The translations under genes were made by a program, and so were the position numbers. A stretch of 41,605 nt of DNA from Planctomycetota bacterium. Its GTDB lineage: Bacteria > Planctomycetota > SZUA-567. Below the pieces are notes generated by a model. It was not told where the DNA came from. It worked only from the letters and a program-made list of their open reading frames with translations, and searched no databases. Position 1 is the first letter of the stretch. Each line of letters opens with the position of its first letter. The stretch is from NCBI GenBank assembly GCA_020060765.1, contig JAGUZQ010000127.1:1-41605 (forward strand), written 5' to 3'. Positions 33,673 to 41,569 of this stretch are shown piece by piece.

Positions 33673-34875
33673 TCAGAACTCCCCGAAGTTTTCGTGTCGG
33701 ACAAACAGGCGCGCGCCGTCCTTCATCGCCTTGAGATAAGGGTCTTTGAACATCTGCGTGCTTTTGAAAAATTCCAGCATGTGCTTGTCGTTGTTTTTCC
33801 CCGCTTCGTAGATGCAGTCCAGCACCACGTCCCAGACGTGGCGTTTGATGAAGACGCGATTCGCTTCATCAATAGTCTTCTCGTTCAGCATCAGGCTGAG
33901 TTTTTCCAGGTGGCGCAGGGTCTTGCTTCGCTCCGCCCCGAGGCTGGGGCGGGGCACAAAATTCTCGTCCAGCCGGACCGGCATCAATTCTATCGCGCAC
34001 AGTTTTTTACCGGAGAAAGTCAGGCGCGGCACAAACGATTTCAGCGCCCACTCCGTGCCGGTATGCGGTTTCATGCGGAACAGGAAATTGCCCAGGCTGT
34101 AGAAAATCGGGACTCCGTTCACCAGTTCAACGCCGTGGGGCACATGCGGGTGGTGGCAGAAAATCGCGCCCGCCCCCGCCTTGGCCGCGCGGCGGCAGAG
34201 GCGGAAAAACTCCGCGCGCGGCACATCGGAAAACTCGTACCCGTCGTGCAGAAACAAGATCACGAGATCGGCCTGCCGTTTCATTTTCGCGACATCGGCC
34301 AGCAGCCGCTCCGGCTCCAGCAGGTTGGCTCCGCCTTCGCTTTTGGCGGGCGCGGTGTTTTCGTTCTGCGCGTAGCCGCCGAAAGCGATTTTCACGCCGT
34401 CGATTTTCTGCAGATGATAGCCCGCCGCCGCCGCGATATTTTTCCCCGCGCCGAACAGGGCAAACCCGCGTTTCTTCACCTCCGCGATAGTTTCCAGTAT
34501 TCCCCGCGCACCGAAATCCTTGATGTGGTTGTTGGCGAGGGTGAAATGAGTTATGCCCATTTCACTCGCGCGGTCAAGCACACACTCGGGAACCGCCAGC
34601 GGGGGATAACGCTTGCTCAGGAGATTGGCCGTGGACTTCTTTGTCTGCGCGCCGGTAATCACCGGAGCTTCGAGATTGGCGATGACTATGTCCGACTCCA
34701 GCCAGCCGCGCACTTCGGCGGCGGGATAGGATTTCTTTTTCAATAGCGGGTGTGCCTCTTTGTTAACGCGGAAATCGCCGCACGCGGCCAGAGTCCAGGT
34801 CTTTCCCTTTGCGGGGGCGAGTTCCAGCCTGCCGGTCTTGAACAACCCCTTATCGATCAGAATATTGCCGCTCAT
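33673..34875 (-). CDS. CapA-like protein (poly-gamma-glutamate capsule/metallophosphatase fold)
   Basis: A 400-residue protein of the CapA/PgsA family, a calcineurin-like metallophosphatase fold whose role in most bacteria is unknown. Hallmarks are LAACGDFRVN (about 30-39), IVIANLEAPVI (about 63-73), FTLANNHIKDFG (about 111-122) and CHHPHVPHGVELVNG followed by IFYSLGNFLF (about 235-265). There is no signal peptide, so it may be cytoplasmic, unlike secreted CapA proteins. AGGAGA precedes ATG 34875. It follows the M55 peptidase gene by 104 bases in the same direction, so a cell-wall peptide or D-glutamate role is an inference. No CapB or CapC is present. Confidence 0.85.
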   Translation of the reverse strand: MSGNILIDKGLFKTGRLELAPAKGKTWTLAACGDFRVNKEAHPLLKKKSYPAAEVRGWLESDIVIANLEAPVITGAQTKKSTANLLSKRYPPLAVPECVLDRASEMGITHFTLANNHIKDFGARGILETIAEVKKRGFALFGAGKNIAAAAGYHLQKIDGVKIAFGGYAQNENTAPAKSEGGANLLEPERLLADVAKMKRQADLVILFLHDGYEFSDVPRAEFFRLCRRAAKAGAGAIFCHHPHVPHGVELVNGVPIFYSLGNFLFRMKPHTGTEWALKSFVPRLTFSGKKLCAIELMPVRLDENFVPRPSLGAERSKTLRHLEKLSLMLNEKTIDEANRVFIKRHVWDVVLDCIYEAGKNNDKHMLEFFKSTQMFKDPYLKAMKDGARLFVRHENFGEF

Positions 34876-34963
34876 GAATTCTCCTAAAAACCGAAACCTT
34901 CAAGCCGCGAACGAAGGGAGCGCATATTTAAAAAACGCCCCGAACCAGCTTGCGAAATATGGC

Positions 34964-34980
34964 AGTGGCACCCTGCCACT
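34964..34980 (-). terminator. Perfect 7-bp hairpin at the peptidase stop
   Basis: AGTGGCA (34964-34970) and TGCCACT (34974-34980) enclose CCC. Read on the minus strand, the hairpin begins at the last base of the TGA stop of the M55 gene. No T run follows directly (GCCATATTT), so it is a weak terminator or an RNA-stabilising stem. Confidence 0.35.
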
Positions 34981-35843
34981 CAATTCCACTCGCTCACGAC
35001 CGAACCCGGCTGCTGCGCGTCGGGATAGCGCCAGCCGTCGTCGATGGCGGTGACGGGCTTGTACCACGGCACGTCCTTGATCGTGTTCAGCATGGCGGTG
35101 CGGAAATCCGGATATTCCCTGGGCGCGACCGGCCACTTCTTTGCCGGGTTGCGGTCGGAAATCTGCACGGTGCATTTGCCGGGAATCACCAGCGGCTTGA
35201 TTTCCCCCAGACGGTGCAAAGCCTTGGCGACGCCGGTTTCGATCAGTTTGCGCGAAAGAACCGGAGCCTTGGTGCGCGCGAGTTGCGAAGCGAAATGTTT
35301 TTTGGTCACGACGGTTTCGATGCCGGGAATATGCAGCGCGGTATCTTCGCAGACGGCGAGGTCTCCGGCTACCATCACCGCCGGCACGCCGAACGACCCG
35401 GCAAAGGCGGCGGAGTTGGTGGCTTCGCCGAGGAAGTATTCCTGGCCCTGGTCGTTTTTGACATAGATCAGCGAGTGCGGCGTGCCGCCTGCCAGCGTCC
35501 CCGCCTTGGGGTGCATTCCCAGCAGCAGCACCGCGTTGAAACTGCCGTCGAGATCAGGATGCAAAGTTTCCAGGGCGACCCGCTGCTCGTTGCGACCGTG
35601 GATCAGTTCGGCTTTTTCGTGCAGCAGTTCCGGCATGATGTTGTAGCCGACGCCGTGGTGGTCGTGTACGACAATTTCGTCGGCGCCGGCGGTGAGAGCG
35701 CCGCGCACGGCGGCGTTGACCTCCTCGGTCATGAGCAGGCGGTTACGCATCTCCAGATCGTGCGCCAGGTGGCTGCCTTTATTGTTGCAATAGAAGACCA
35801 CTCCTGCCATCCCCTCGATATCGGCGATGATATAGACTTTCAT
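34980..35843 (-). CDS. M55-family D-aminopeptidase (DppA-like)
   Basis: A zinc D-aminopeptidase that releases D-alanine or similar residues from short peptides; DppA of Bacillus forms decamers. It has 287 residues. The N-terminus MKVYIIADIEGMAGVV carries the metal-binding D8 and E10, and EIVVHDHHGVGYNIMPELL (about 55-73) supplies further metal and catalytic positions. A conserved LLGMHPKAGT is near 101, and TPHSLIYVKND is near 113. ATG 35843 is chosen because an AAAGGTG lies upstream; an upstream in-frame extension reaches into the previous gene. It lies in the same direction as the DUF4276 gene with a 29-base gap. Peptidoglycan turnover is the likely role. Confidence 0.9.
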   Translation of the reverse strand: MKVYIIADIEGMAGVVFYCNNKGSHLAHDLEMRNRLLMTEEVNAAVRGALTAGADEIVVHDHHGVGYNIMPELLHEKAELIHGRNEQRVALETLHPDLDGSFNAVLLLGMHPKAGTLAGGTPHSLIYVKNDQGQEYFLGEATNSAAFAGSFGVPAVMVAGDLAVCEDTALHIPGIETVVTKKHFASQLARTKAPVLSRKLIETGVAKALHRLGEIKPLVIPGKCTVQISDRNPAKKWPVAPREYPDFRTAMLNTIKDVPWYKPVTAIDDGWRYPDAQQPGSVVSEWN

Positions 35844-35872
35844 GAGAGACACCTTTCCTGAATAAGTAAATT

Positions 35873-36550
35873 TTATGCAACGCCTAATTTTTCGATCTTG
35901 TCCAGCCAGGCACCGAACAGGGGACAGGCTTGGCGCATCTTGGCAATGCCGATTTTCTCCGCGATGGCGATGCCTGTCGTGGTTTTCTTGTACCTGCCAC
36001 AGAGAGTTTCGAGCCTTTTTGAAGGCGCAGTCTGAAAAGAATCGTTGATGCTTTCCGGTTCGCCGCAATCTTTCAGTATCTTTTCAATTACCGACTCGTT
36101 AGCCGGAAGTTGAGCGGCCAGGATAGCGGGATCGCTGAACAGCAAAGCTTCGAATTCGTGCATGGACACGTAGGGGATAAAGCGTTTCTCCGGATAATAA
36201 TCGCCAAAAAGTTTCTGCACTTCGTTTTTGACCCCGAACTTGAATTTCTCGGCTTTCAACGCTGCGGAATTCTGGCGTCTGGCTTCGTCAATCTCCGGCC
36301 AGTCCCCCTTGATGCCGTAAAAATCCAGGAACAGGGTTACGAAAGTGTCTTGCCGCTGTTTGAGATGATCTCCGATGTCGTTCTTGACCCGCTCGAATTT
36401 GACGTCGCCGCCTTTCTGCCCCGGCTTTGATATAACCACGGGAGAAAGGTAGATGTTTCGGGGATAAAGAACCGGAGCCAGAATCTGATTTATAAACCGC
36501 TGTTCGGTAATCCCTTCGACCAATGCGATAACCACGGCGTGGCTACTCAT
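35873..36550 (-). CDS. DUF4276 protein, TOPRIM-like partner of an AAA ATPase
   Basis: A 225-residue protein. VEGITEQRFINQIL (11-24) with E12, VTLFLDFYG (71-79) with D76 and SMHEFEALLFSD (129-140) are the DUF4276 marks. They suggest a TOPRIM-like metal-binding fold (E, then DxD/DxF). The start overlaps the ATPase gene by 8 bases, after GGAGG. ATPase plus DUF4276 pairs recur in variable regions and resemble the two-gene plan of abortive-infection systems such as AbiL (ATPase plus RloB), so a nuclease-type effector is a reasonable inference. No activity can be shown here. The pair sits within a run of housekeeping genes. Confidence 0.8.
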   Translation of the reverse strand: MSSHAVVIALVEGITEQRFINQILAPVLYPRNIYLSPVVISKPGQKGGDVKFERVKNDIGDHLKQRQDTFVTLFLDFYGIKGDWPEIDEARRQNSAALKAEKFKFGVKNEVQKLFGDYYPEKRFIPYVSMHEFEALLFSDPAILAAQLPANESVIEKILKDCGEPESINDSFQTAPSKRLETLCGRYKKTTTGIAIAEKIGIAKMRQACPLFGAWLDKIEKLGVA

Positions 36551-37670
36551 GGGAGGAGCCTCCCGCGATCACGTTCTTGACCCAAAGCTCTCCCACCGAG
36601 TAATTTTCCAGCCATATCGAAAAATCGTCCGCATTCAGGCGCTCGAAAGTAGATTGCCCGTCTTTTCTCTTGGCTACGATGATATCTTCAATGCCGAAGT
36701 GGTTGATCAAGGTGGGAGACTGGGTGGCGACAATAACCTGCGTGCGGCGCGAAGCGTCCTGAATAAGTTCGGCCAGCACCGCGATTGCTTCCGGGTGCAG
36801 GCCGAGTTCCGGTTCGTCGATGATGATTGCCGACGGCGGGTTGGGTTGCAGCAATGCCGTCGCCAGGCAGATAAACCGGATGGAACCGTCCGACAGGTGA
36901 TAAGGCTGCATGGGAAAATCAGAGCCCTTCTGCCGCCAGCTCAACCTGACTTTCTCCGCCTCTCCCATCTTCTGCACATCCAGCCGGAAGTCGTCGAAGA
37001 ACGGGATGACGAGGCGAACCGCCCGCACAATCTCCTCGTAGTTGCGAGCGTTGGCATTTTTCAGCTTCCGCAGGAACGGGGCGATGTTGGCGGCGTCGCC
37101 CCGCAACCGGTCGCAATCCTCGACAATTTCCGAACGCCGCATGGGCGCGCTGGAACTGGTGTCGTGGAAATGATAAACAACCCAACGGGAAATGGCATCG
37201 TAGACAAAATACCCCACTCCTTTACATTTGTCATTCCAAGAACGCTCGTCTTTTAAATCGTATAACCGACTTTCCTCCGAGGGAGTACCGTAAGATCGCC
37301 AATTAGTCGTAACATATGTACGCTCTTCATTTATTAGGAATTTTTCGTCAGCCGTAAGCGTAAGTTCAAATCGATATGAATTTTCTCCTACCGCGAAACA
37401 ACTGGTAGAAGTAAAATCAAACTCCATCTTAATAGCGTCGGTTTCTTTCGGGCCATTAAAGAGAAAGTTGTCAGCACCGCCGCGTTCAAGAATAAATTTT
37501 CCGAGGCATTTCCGGGTCATTTCTCCCAGCATGCGAAACACCTGGATGAAGTTGCTTTTGCCTGAACCGTTAGCGCCGATAATCACGTTCAGATCACGCA
37601 ACTCCAGACCGGCAAGTTCCCGGATGGACTTGAAGCCGTTGATGCTGATCTTGTTGAGGGCGCCTTGCAT
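36543..37670 (-). CDS. AAA_21/RecF-like ATPase of a putative defence pair
   Basis: An ABC/SMC-type ATPase of 375 residues. After SINGFKSIRELAGLEL, Walker A is GANGSGKS (32-39). The ABC signature is HLSDGSIRF (258-266), Walker B is IIIDEPELGLHPEA (282-295) and the switch block is ATQSPTLINHF (315-325). The middle (about 60-240) is variable. It resembles single-protein OLD/RloA/AbiLi ATPases, in which the nuclease is supplied by a separate TOPRIM-type protein; here that is the overlapping DUF4276 gene. It starts 19 bases after the rny stop, with AGGTG upstream of ATG 37670. No other phage-defence gene is next to it. Confidence 0.88.
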   Translation of the reverse strand: MQGALNKISINGFKSIRELAGLELRDLNVIIGANGSGKSNFIQVFRMLGEMTRKCLGKFILERGGADNFLFNGPKETDAIKMEFDFTSTSCFAVGENSYRFELTLTADEKFLINEERTYVTTNWRSYGTPSEESRLYDLKDERSWNDKCKGVGYFVYDAISRWVVYHFHDTSSSAPMRRSEIVEDCDRLRGDAANIAPFLRKLKNANARNYEEIVRAVRLVIPFFDDFRLDVQKMGEAEKVRLSWRQKGSDFPMQPYHLSDGSIRFICLATALLQPNPPSAIIIDEPELGLHPEAIAVLAELIQDASRRTQVIVATQSPTLINHFGIEDIIVAKRKDGQSTFERLNADDFSIWLENYSVGELWVKNVIAGGSSHE

Positions 37671-37689
37671 TACCGCACCTCCGATACAG

Positions 37690-39240
37690 TTATCGCGCGT
37701 ATTCCGTCACGCGGAACTCGCGCAGCAGCGTCACCTTCACCTCGCCCGGATAGGTCAGCTCCTCCTCGATCTGCTTGGCGATCTGGCGGCAGACCTTGCT
37801 GGCCTGGTCGTCGGTAAGCTTCTCGGCGTTAGCGATAACCCGCAGCTCGCGACCCGCCTGGATGGCGAACGAACGTTCGATATTGGGATAAGTATTGGCA
37901 ATCGCTTCCAGCCGTTCCAGGCGCTTGATGTACTTTTCCAGCGTCTCCCGCCGCGCGCCGGGACGACCCGCGCTGATAGCGTCGGCTGCCTGCACGATGG
38001 TGGCGTAAATGCTTTCCGCCGCGCCGGGATCGTGGTGCAGGGTTACGGCCTCGATCACTTCCTTCGGTTCGCCGCAGCGTGTCACTACGTCTCCGCCCAG
38101 TTCCGGGTGGGTTCCTTCCTGCTCGTGGTCGACCGCCTTGCCGATATCGTGCAGCAGGCCGCAACGGCGGGCAAGGTTTTCGTCCAGCCCCAACTGTTGC
38201 GCCAGCATGCCCGCGATAAACGCCACCTCGCGGCAGTGATCCAGCACGTTCTGCCCGTAGCTGGTGCGGAACCTGAGCCGCCCCAGCAGCATGATTTCGC
38301 GGGGCTTCAGGTTGCGCACATCCACTTCCAGCGCCACCGCCTTGCCTGCCTCCTCGATGACTTTTTCCATTTCCGAACGGGTCTTGGCCACCACCTCCTC
38401 GATGCGGGTGGGGTGGATGCGGCCGTCAGCGACCAGCTTGGCCATGGAGCGCACCGCTATTTCCCGTCGCACCGGCTCGAAGCCGCTCAATACCACCACG
38501 CCGGGGGTGTCGTCCACGATCACGTCCACGCCGGTCACGCTTTCGAAGGCGCGGATGTTGCGGCCTTCGCGACCGATGATGCGTCCCTTCATTTCGTCGC
38601 TGGGCAGCTCCACCGAGCTGACCACGTGTTCGGTGGTGTATTCCACCGCCAGGCGGTTGATGGCATTGCCGATAAAGCCGCGCGCCTTTTCCTCGGCGGT
38701 TTCCTTGGCGCGGGTGACCCCGCGGTCGATCAGCACCTCGATCTCGTGCTGCATTTCCTCTTCCGTAACCCTCATCACCTCGGCCTTGGCGTCGGGCTGG
38801 GACATCTTGGCTACTTCGTAAAGTTTCTGCCGCTGGTGTTCGATCGCCATCGCCAGTTCGTCTTCCTTGCCGGCGAGGGCGTCTTCGCGTTCAGCCATGC
38901 GGATTTCGATAGTGCGGAGTTGTTCTTCCTTTTTATCCAGCATCTCCACCTTGCGGTCGAGGTTGTCCTCGCGCTTGGTGAGGCGCTTTTCCACGGTTTT
39001 CAGTTCATTGCGTTCGTCGCGGAGTTCGTTTTCCAGTTTTTCCCGCTGCCCCAGAATCTCGGCTTTGCTTTTGACCACCGCTTCCTGGATGATTTTCTCC
39101 GCTTCCTTGCGGCCATCGGTGACGATTTTGCGTGCCTGGTTGTCGGCGGAATTCACCGCGCGGCTGCCGTAAAAATGGCGGATGGCAGCGCCCAGCAGCG
39201 AACCTGCCAGCAACCCTATTAACACATAAACGATTTCCAT
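37690..39240 (-). CDS. rny: Ribonuclease Y
   Basis: A membrane-anchored endoribonuclease that starts mRNA decay, 516 residues. It has an N-terminal membrane helix (MEIVYVLIGLLAGSLLGAAI), a long coiled coil (about 30-190), a KH RNA-binding domain (about 205-270, with GRIIGREGRNIRAFE) and an HD domain (about 330-425) with GLLHDIGKAVDHE. The C-terminus SFAIQAGRELRVI and VTLLREFRVTEYAR is typical. ATG 39240 follows AAGGTGAAG; a start five codons earlier is not supported. It is the first of a minus-strand run rny, AAA, DUF4276, M55 peptidase, CapA-like. It is intact. Confidence 0.96.
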   Translation of the reverse strand: MEIVYVLIGLLAGSLLGAAIRHFYGSRAVNSADNQARKIVTDGRKEAEKIIQEAVVKSKAEILGQREKLENELRDERNELKTVEKRLTKREDNLDRKVEMLDKKEEQLRTIEIRMAEREDALAGKEDELAMAIEHQRQKLYEVAKMSQPDAKAEVMRVTEEEMQHEIEVLIDRGVTRAKETAEEKARGFIGNAINRLAVEYTTEHVVSSVELPSDEMKGRIIGREGRNIRAFESVTGVDVIVDDTPGVVVLSGFEPVRREIAVRSMAKLVADGRIHPTRIEEVVAKTRSEMEKVIEEAGKAVALEVDVRNLKPREIMLLGRLRFRTSYGQNVLDHCREVAFIAGMLAQQLGLDENLARRCGLLHDIGKAVDHEQEGTHPELGGDVVTRCGEPKEVIEAVTLHHDPGAAESIYATIVQAADAISAGRPGARRETLEKYIKRLERLEAIANTYPNIERSFAIQAGRELRVIANAEKLTDDQASKVCRQIAKQIEEELTYPGEVKVTLLREFRVTEYAR

Positions 39241-39310
39241 TGCTTCACCTTCCACTGCAAAATATATGAATCCTTCCCATACGCCGGTTCACGGCTGCGA
39301 AAATGGTCAG

Positions 39311-39347
39311 GAAAAACGGCTGCTTCGCCCAGCCTGGCTTTTTATGA
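39311..39347. terminator. Bidirectional terminator-like hairpin upstream of rny
   Basis: GGCTG-N7-CAGCC flanked by an A run on the left (GGAAAAAC) and a T run on the right (TGGCTTTTT) gives a hairpin with T tracts on both strands. On the minus strand it lies between the small ORF at 39458 and rny, so it may separate the two. The stem is short (5 bp core). Confidence 0.4.
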
Positions 39348-39457
39348 CAATACACGTCGGCATAAGGCAAATTGACGCCTAGGTCATGTTTGCACGCAAA
39401 AAACAGCGGAGAATCAGCTGGAAAGAGCAAGACGCAGCAGGTTTACGGCAGGAATCG

Positions 39458-39697
39458 TCAGGCGCGTGAACGCATCCGTCGCGCCGGGGAAGACCCAGAC
39501 CCCAGCGGAATAATCGGACGCAATTCCATCACCATCAGTTGATCAAATATCGTGAAGATATGCCCGCGATTACCCGCCAGTGACGCGCAAATAATCTTCA
39601 GAACCGGCGGAAAAATCGCCATTCCAGCGCAAAATTCCGCGGCAAACGCCGCATAAGCGCTGATAAACATGGCTGTGATAAGCATTAACGCAATCAT
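39458..39697 (-). CDS. Small putative exported or membrane protein
   Basis: A 79-residue frame with a good site (AGGAAAGGTG) eight bases before ATG 39697. Residues 1-20 look like a signal peptide (MIALMLITAMFISAYAAFAA), with possible cleavage after AFA or FAA; a second hydrophobic stretch follows (GMAIFPPVLKIICASLAG). The C-terminus is arginine/serine/proline-rich (GSGSSPARRMRSRA). I do not recognise a family. A tandem palindrome lies 250 bases upstream on its own strand. It could be a chance frame, but the initiation site and signal sequence argue otherwise. Confidence 0.45.
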   Translation of the reverse strand: MIALMLITAMFISAYAAFAAEFCAGMAIFPPVLKIICASLAGNRGHIFTIFDQLMVMELRPIIPLGSGSSPARRMRSRA

Positions 39698-40044
39698 ATG
39701 CTTAACACCTTTCCTGCCGTAAACGGCCAAACATACCCACAATCAGATTCCATATTGCCACGATTCGCCTGCTTTCCGGCAAAAATCGCACTAATCTCCA
39801 TTACTCAGCATATTCATAACAGATGTACTCGTCAAGAGAAAAAGAGGTGACGTGTAATTTTTTTTTGGTTTTAAGCAAATATTTTTGGGTCGGATGGGAG
39901 TGTCGCTTTTTAAACACAATCACCGGTGGTAAAAAGTATTATGTTTTTATCATGATAATTATCATGATAATCAAGGTATGTATATGGATGTTGCTGATTA
40001 AAAGCGGACATCGCCGCGTTCGGAATTGACCTTGCAGACGATTG
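39698..40044. other. 347-bp intergenic region with tandem palindrome
   Basis: No gene is supported. It is AT-rich and holds the tandem 12-bp palindrome at 39947-39970. The only open frame (39823-40029) has no ribosome site and its hydrophobic stretch is just the translated palindrome. Confidence 0.45.
39947..39970. promoter_or_regulatory. Tandem palindrome resembling a Fur box
   Basis: TTATCATGATAA occurs twice without a gap (39947-39958 and 39959-39970). Each copy is a perfect palindrome and the pair gives interlocking GATAAT-type hexamers (TGATAATTATCA), as in Fur-box arrays. On the minus strand it lies upstream of the small exported protein at 39697; on the plus strand no gene follows in reach. 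It is a candidate metal-responsive operator. Confidence 0.5.
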
Positions 40045-40980
40045 TTAATGCGCCAGCCCTTTCTCGTGTTTCCGATAATCGGAGGGGGTCAGGCCTACCT
40101 CATTCTTGAAAATACGGCTGAAATAACTCTGGCGTGAAAATCCGCATTCGGAAGTTATTTCCCCGATTTCGAGGTCGGTGTGGACAAGCAGCCGCAGTGC
40201 GTAGTCGATGCGCTTTGACTTGACGTATGCGGTAAAAGTCTTGCCGATTATTTTCTTGAAGAGCCGCGAAAAATAAGAGGGGTCAAGAAATGCCTGCCGG
40301 GAAACTTCCGTCTCCGTCAAGTTCCAGTTTTTCTTATCCTGCAGCAAGCCCACCACCTTTGCAAGATGGGGATGGTTCTGGAGCAAAACCTCCCGCTCAA
40401 AAACCTCCATTCCGATCTGTTCGGCCAGACCCCGCAAAGCAGCGTCCAGAAATAACCCCATGCGTTCAAGCTCCTGTTCAGTTAGGCGCGGCAAGGCATA
40501 GAACCCCCGCGTCACTTGTTTCCGATCCACCCCCAGCCCTTTGGTGCGCGCGAGGATTTCATCGATACCCGCAGCCTCGATCGCCGGCGTTACCGCCTGT
40601 CCGACAAAGACGGTAGCCAGGTGTCGGCTGTGCGCGTGCACCGGAATTATCGCTTCCGCCACTCCCGCGTGACAGACCTGCACAAATACGGTTTTCCGCT
40701 CACCGGCCCTGCGGTTGGTGATGGTCGCGTCATGCCCCTTGCAGCCGACCTTTTTGCTGTTGTTTTTGACGGCGCAGCAAAAAGCGCTCAGGTGATGCCG
40801 ATATGAAACAGGCAGATCCTTGATCATTTTAATTTCTTCACGCGCCAGCCCGGGGGCGGGATAAACAGAAATCTCCAGGCCTGTCCATGTCTCGAACATT
40901 GTGAACAAGTCGTAGACGCCAATGGAAATGCCGGTTTTTGCCAGCCGTGGCTTTTCGTAACTCTTGCCATTTTTGCCCAT
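40045..40980 (-). CDS. AraC-family regulator with PocR sensory domain
   Basis: A 311-residue regulator. Residues about 25-185 match the PocR ligand domain: FCCAVKNNSKKVGCKGHD (about 67-84), VQVCHAGVAEAIIPV (about 99-113) and TVFVGQAV. PocR-type domains of AraC regulators sense small molecules (propanediol in PocR) through such cysteine-rich PAS-like folds. Residues 205-305 are the two helix-turn-helices (TETEVSRQAFLDPSYFSRLF, and LEIGEITSECGFSRQSYFSR), ending LTPSDYRKHEKG. AGGGA precedes ATG 40980. The target is unknown; a divergent gene starts at 41215, and inverted repeats at 41041-41059 lie between them. Confidence 0.9.
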   Translation of the reverse strand: MGKNGKSYEKPRLAKTGISIGVYDLFTMFETWTGLEISVYPAPGLAREEIKMIKDLPVSYRHHLSAFCCAVKNNSKKVGCKGHDATITNRRAGERKTVFVQVCHAGVAEAIIPVHAHSRHLATVFVGQAVTPAIEAAGIDEILARTKGLGVDRKQVTRGFYALPRLTEQELERMGLFLDAALRGLAEQIGMEVFEREVLLQNHPHLAKVVGLLQDKKNWNLTETEVSRQAFLDPSYFSRLFKKIIGKTFTAYVKSKRIDYALRLLVHTDLEIGEITSECGFSRQSYFSRIFKNEVGLTPSDYRKHEKGLAH

Positions 40981-41040
40981 AAATCAATCCCTGAAGCCAG
41001 TAGTTTCCGGAAAACCAATGATATCCTTTTGGTGACTAAT

Positions 41041-41059
41041 TTGCAAGGATGTGCAATCC
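41041..41059. promoter_or_regulatory. Overlapping inverted repeats upstream of the PocR-AraC gene
   Basis: TTGCA-N6-TGCAA (41041-41056) overlaps GGAT-N5-ATCC (41047-41059). The site lies about 60 bases upstream of the AraC start on its coding strand, in the 234-bp gap before the next gene. It is a weak candidate autoregulatory operator. Confidence 0.3.
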
Positions 41060-41214
41060 TCCTCCCTGAAATATCCAGTATAAAGCATATTCGCCATCAA
41101 TAAAGTCAAAATAGTGCAAATCATCCGTCAAGCCAGATGGTAGTCTGCGACCTGGGCGCATGGTATTCTTCAGCAGAGAGAATGTTACCCGAAGCTTGTT
41201 TGAGGAGAAACGAA

Positions 41215-41568
41215 ATGCGCTCGATGACAGACGTCGCACACTTGATCGATAACAGTTACGCAAAACAGAAAAACCACTTCCGTCACGCTGACGGCGTGGC
41301 GCCTGCGCCTGAACTGCAAAAGGCGCAGGAACGCTTCGCCAGGGCGATTGAAACCATCAACAGCAACTTGAAGTGGCGGGTACAGACTGACCAGGCCTGG
41401 GTAGTATGTCTCTGCCAGGCTGGCACTATCCCGCGTGAGGCGGCAAAAGTCATTCTGAACGGCCTTGAGCATGTACTCAAGGAGCATGGCGAGAATAGCG
41501 GAGGGTCGCTCGGAGAGAAATTGCTGATCAATCAACTAGTACCCTGTCAGGAAAGAAAAGCTGGATAG
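41215..41568 (+). CDS. Small protein resembling the N-terminal domain of argininosuccinate-lyase-type enzymes
   Basis: A 117-residue frame with a clear GAGGAG seven bases before ATG 41215. The middle (WRVQTDQAWVVCLCQAGTIP and REAAKVILNGLEHVLKEHG) follows the helix pattern of domain 1 of fumarate-lyase superfamily proteins, where the chain turns after an alanine-rich helix, a G-x-I/L and a GL helix. The ending GGSLGEKLLINQL resembles the next helix of such proteins, but the frame stops soon after, well short of the 450 or more residues of an intact lyase. It may be a stand-alone small subunit, a frameshifted gene or chance similarity. It is divergent from a PocR-AraC regulator. Confidence 0.5.
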   Translation: MRSMTDVAHLIDNSYAKQKNHFRHADGVAPAPELQKAQERFARAIETINSNLKWRVQTDQAWVVCLCQAGTIPREAAKVILNGLEHVLKEHGENSGGSLGEKLLINQLVPCQERKAG

Positions 41569-41569
41569 G

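Noticed and set aside
36549..37256. 235-codon open frame opposite the AAA ATPase
   Set aside because: It mirrors the ATPase with its intact Walker motifs on the other strand and has no recognisable domain.
37468..39222. 584-codon open frame on the plus strand opposite rny and the AAA gene
   Set aside because: It is antisense to an unmistakable ribonuclease Y, with histidine/leucine-rich low-information translation and no ribosome site. It arises from codon bias.
39245..39457. 6S RNA or small ORF upstream of rny
   Set aside because: Some bacteria have 6S RNA near rny, but no long bulged hairpin could be drawn, and the 61-codon frame has no ribosome site.
39823..40029. 68-codon frame in the gap before the PocR-AraC gene
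   Set aside because: No ribosome site, and its hydrophobic centre is only the translated tandem palindrome.
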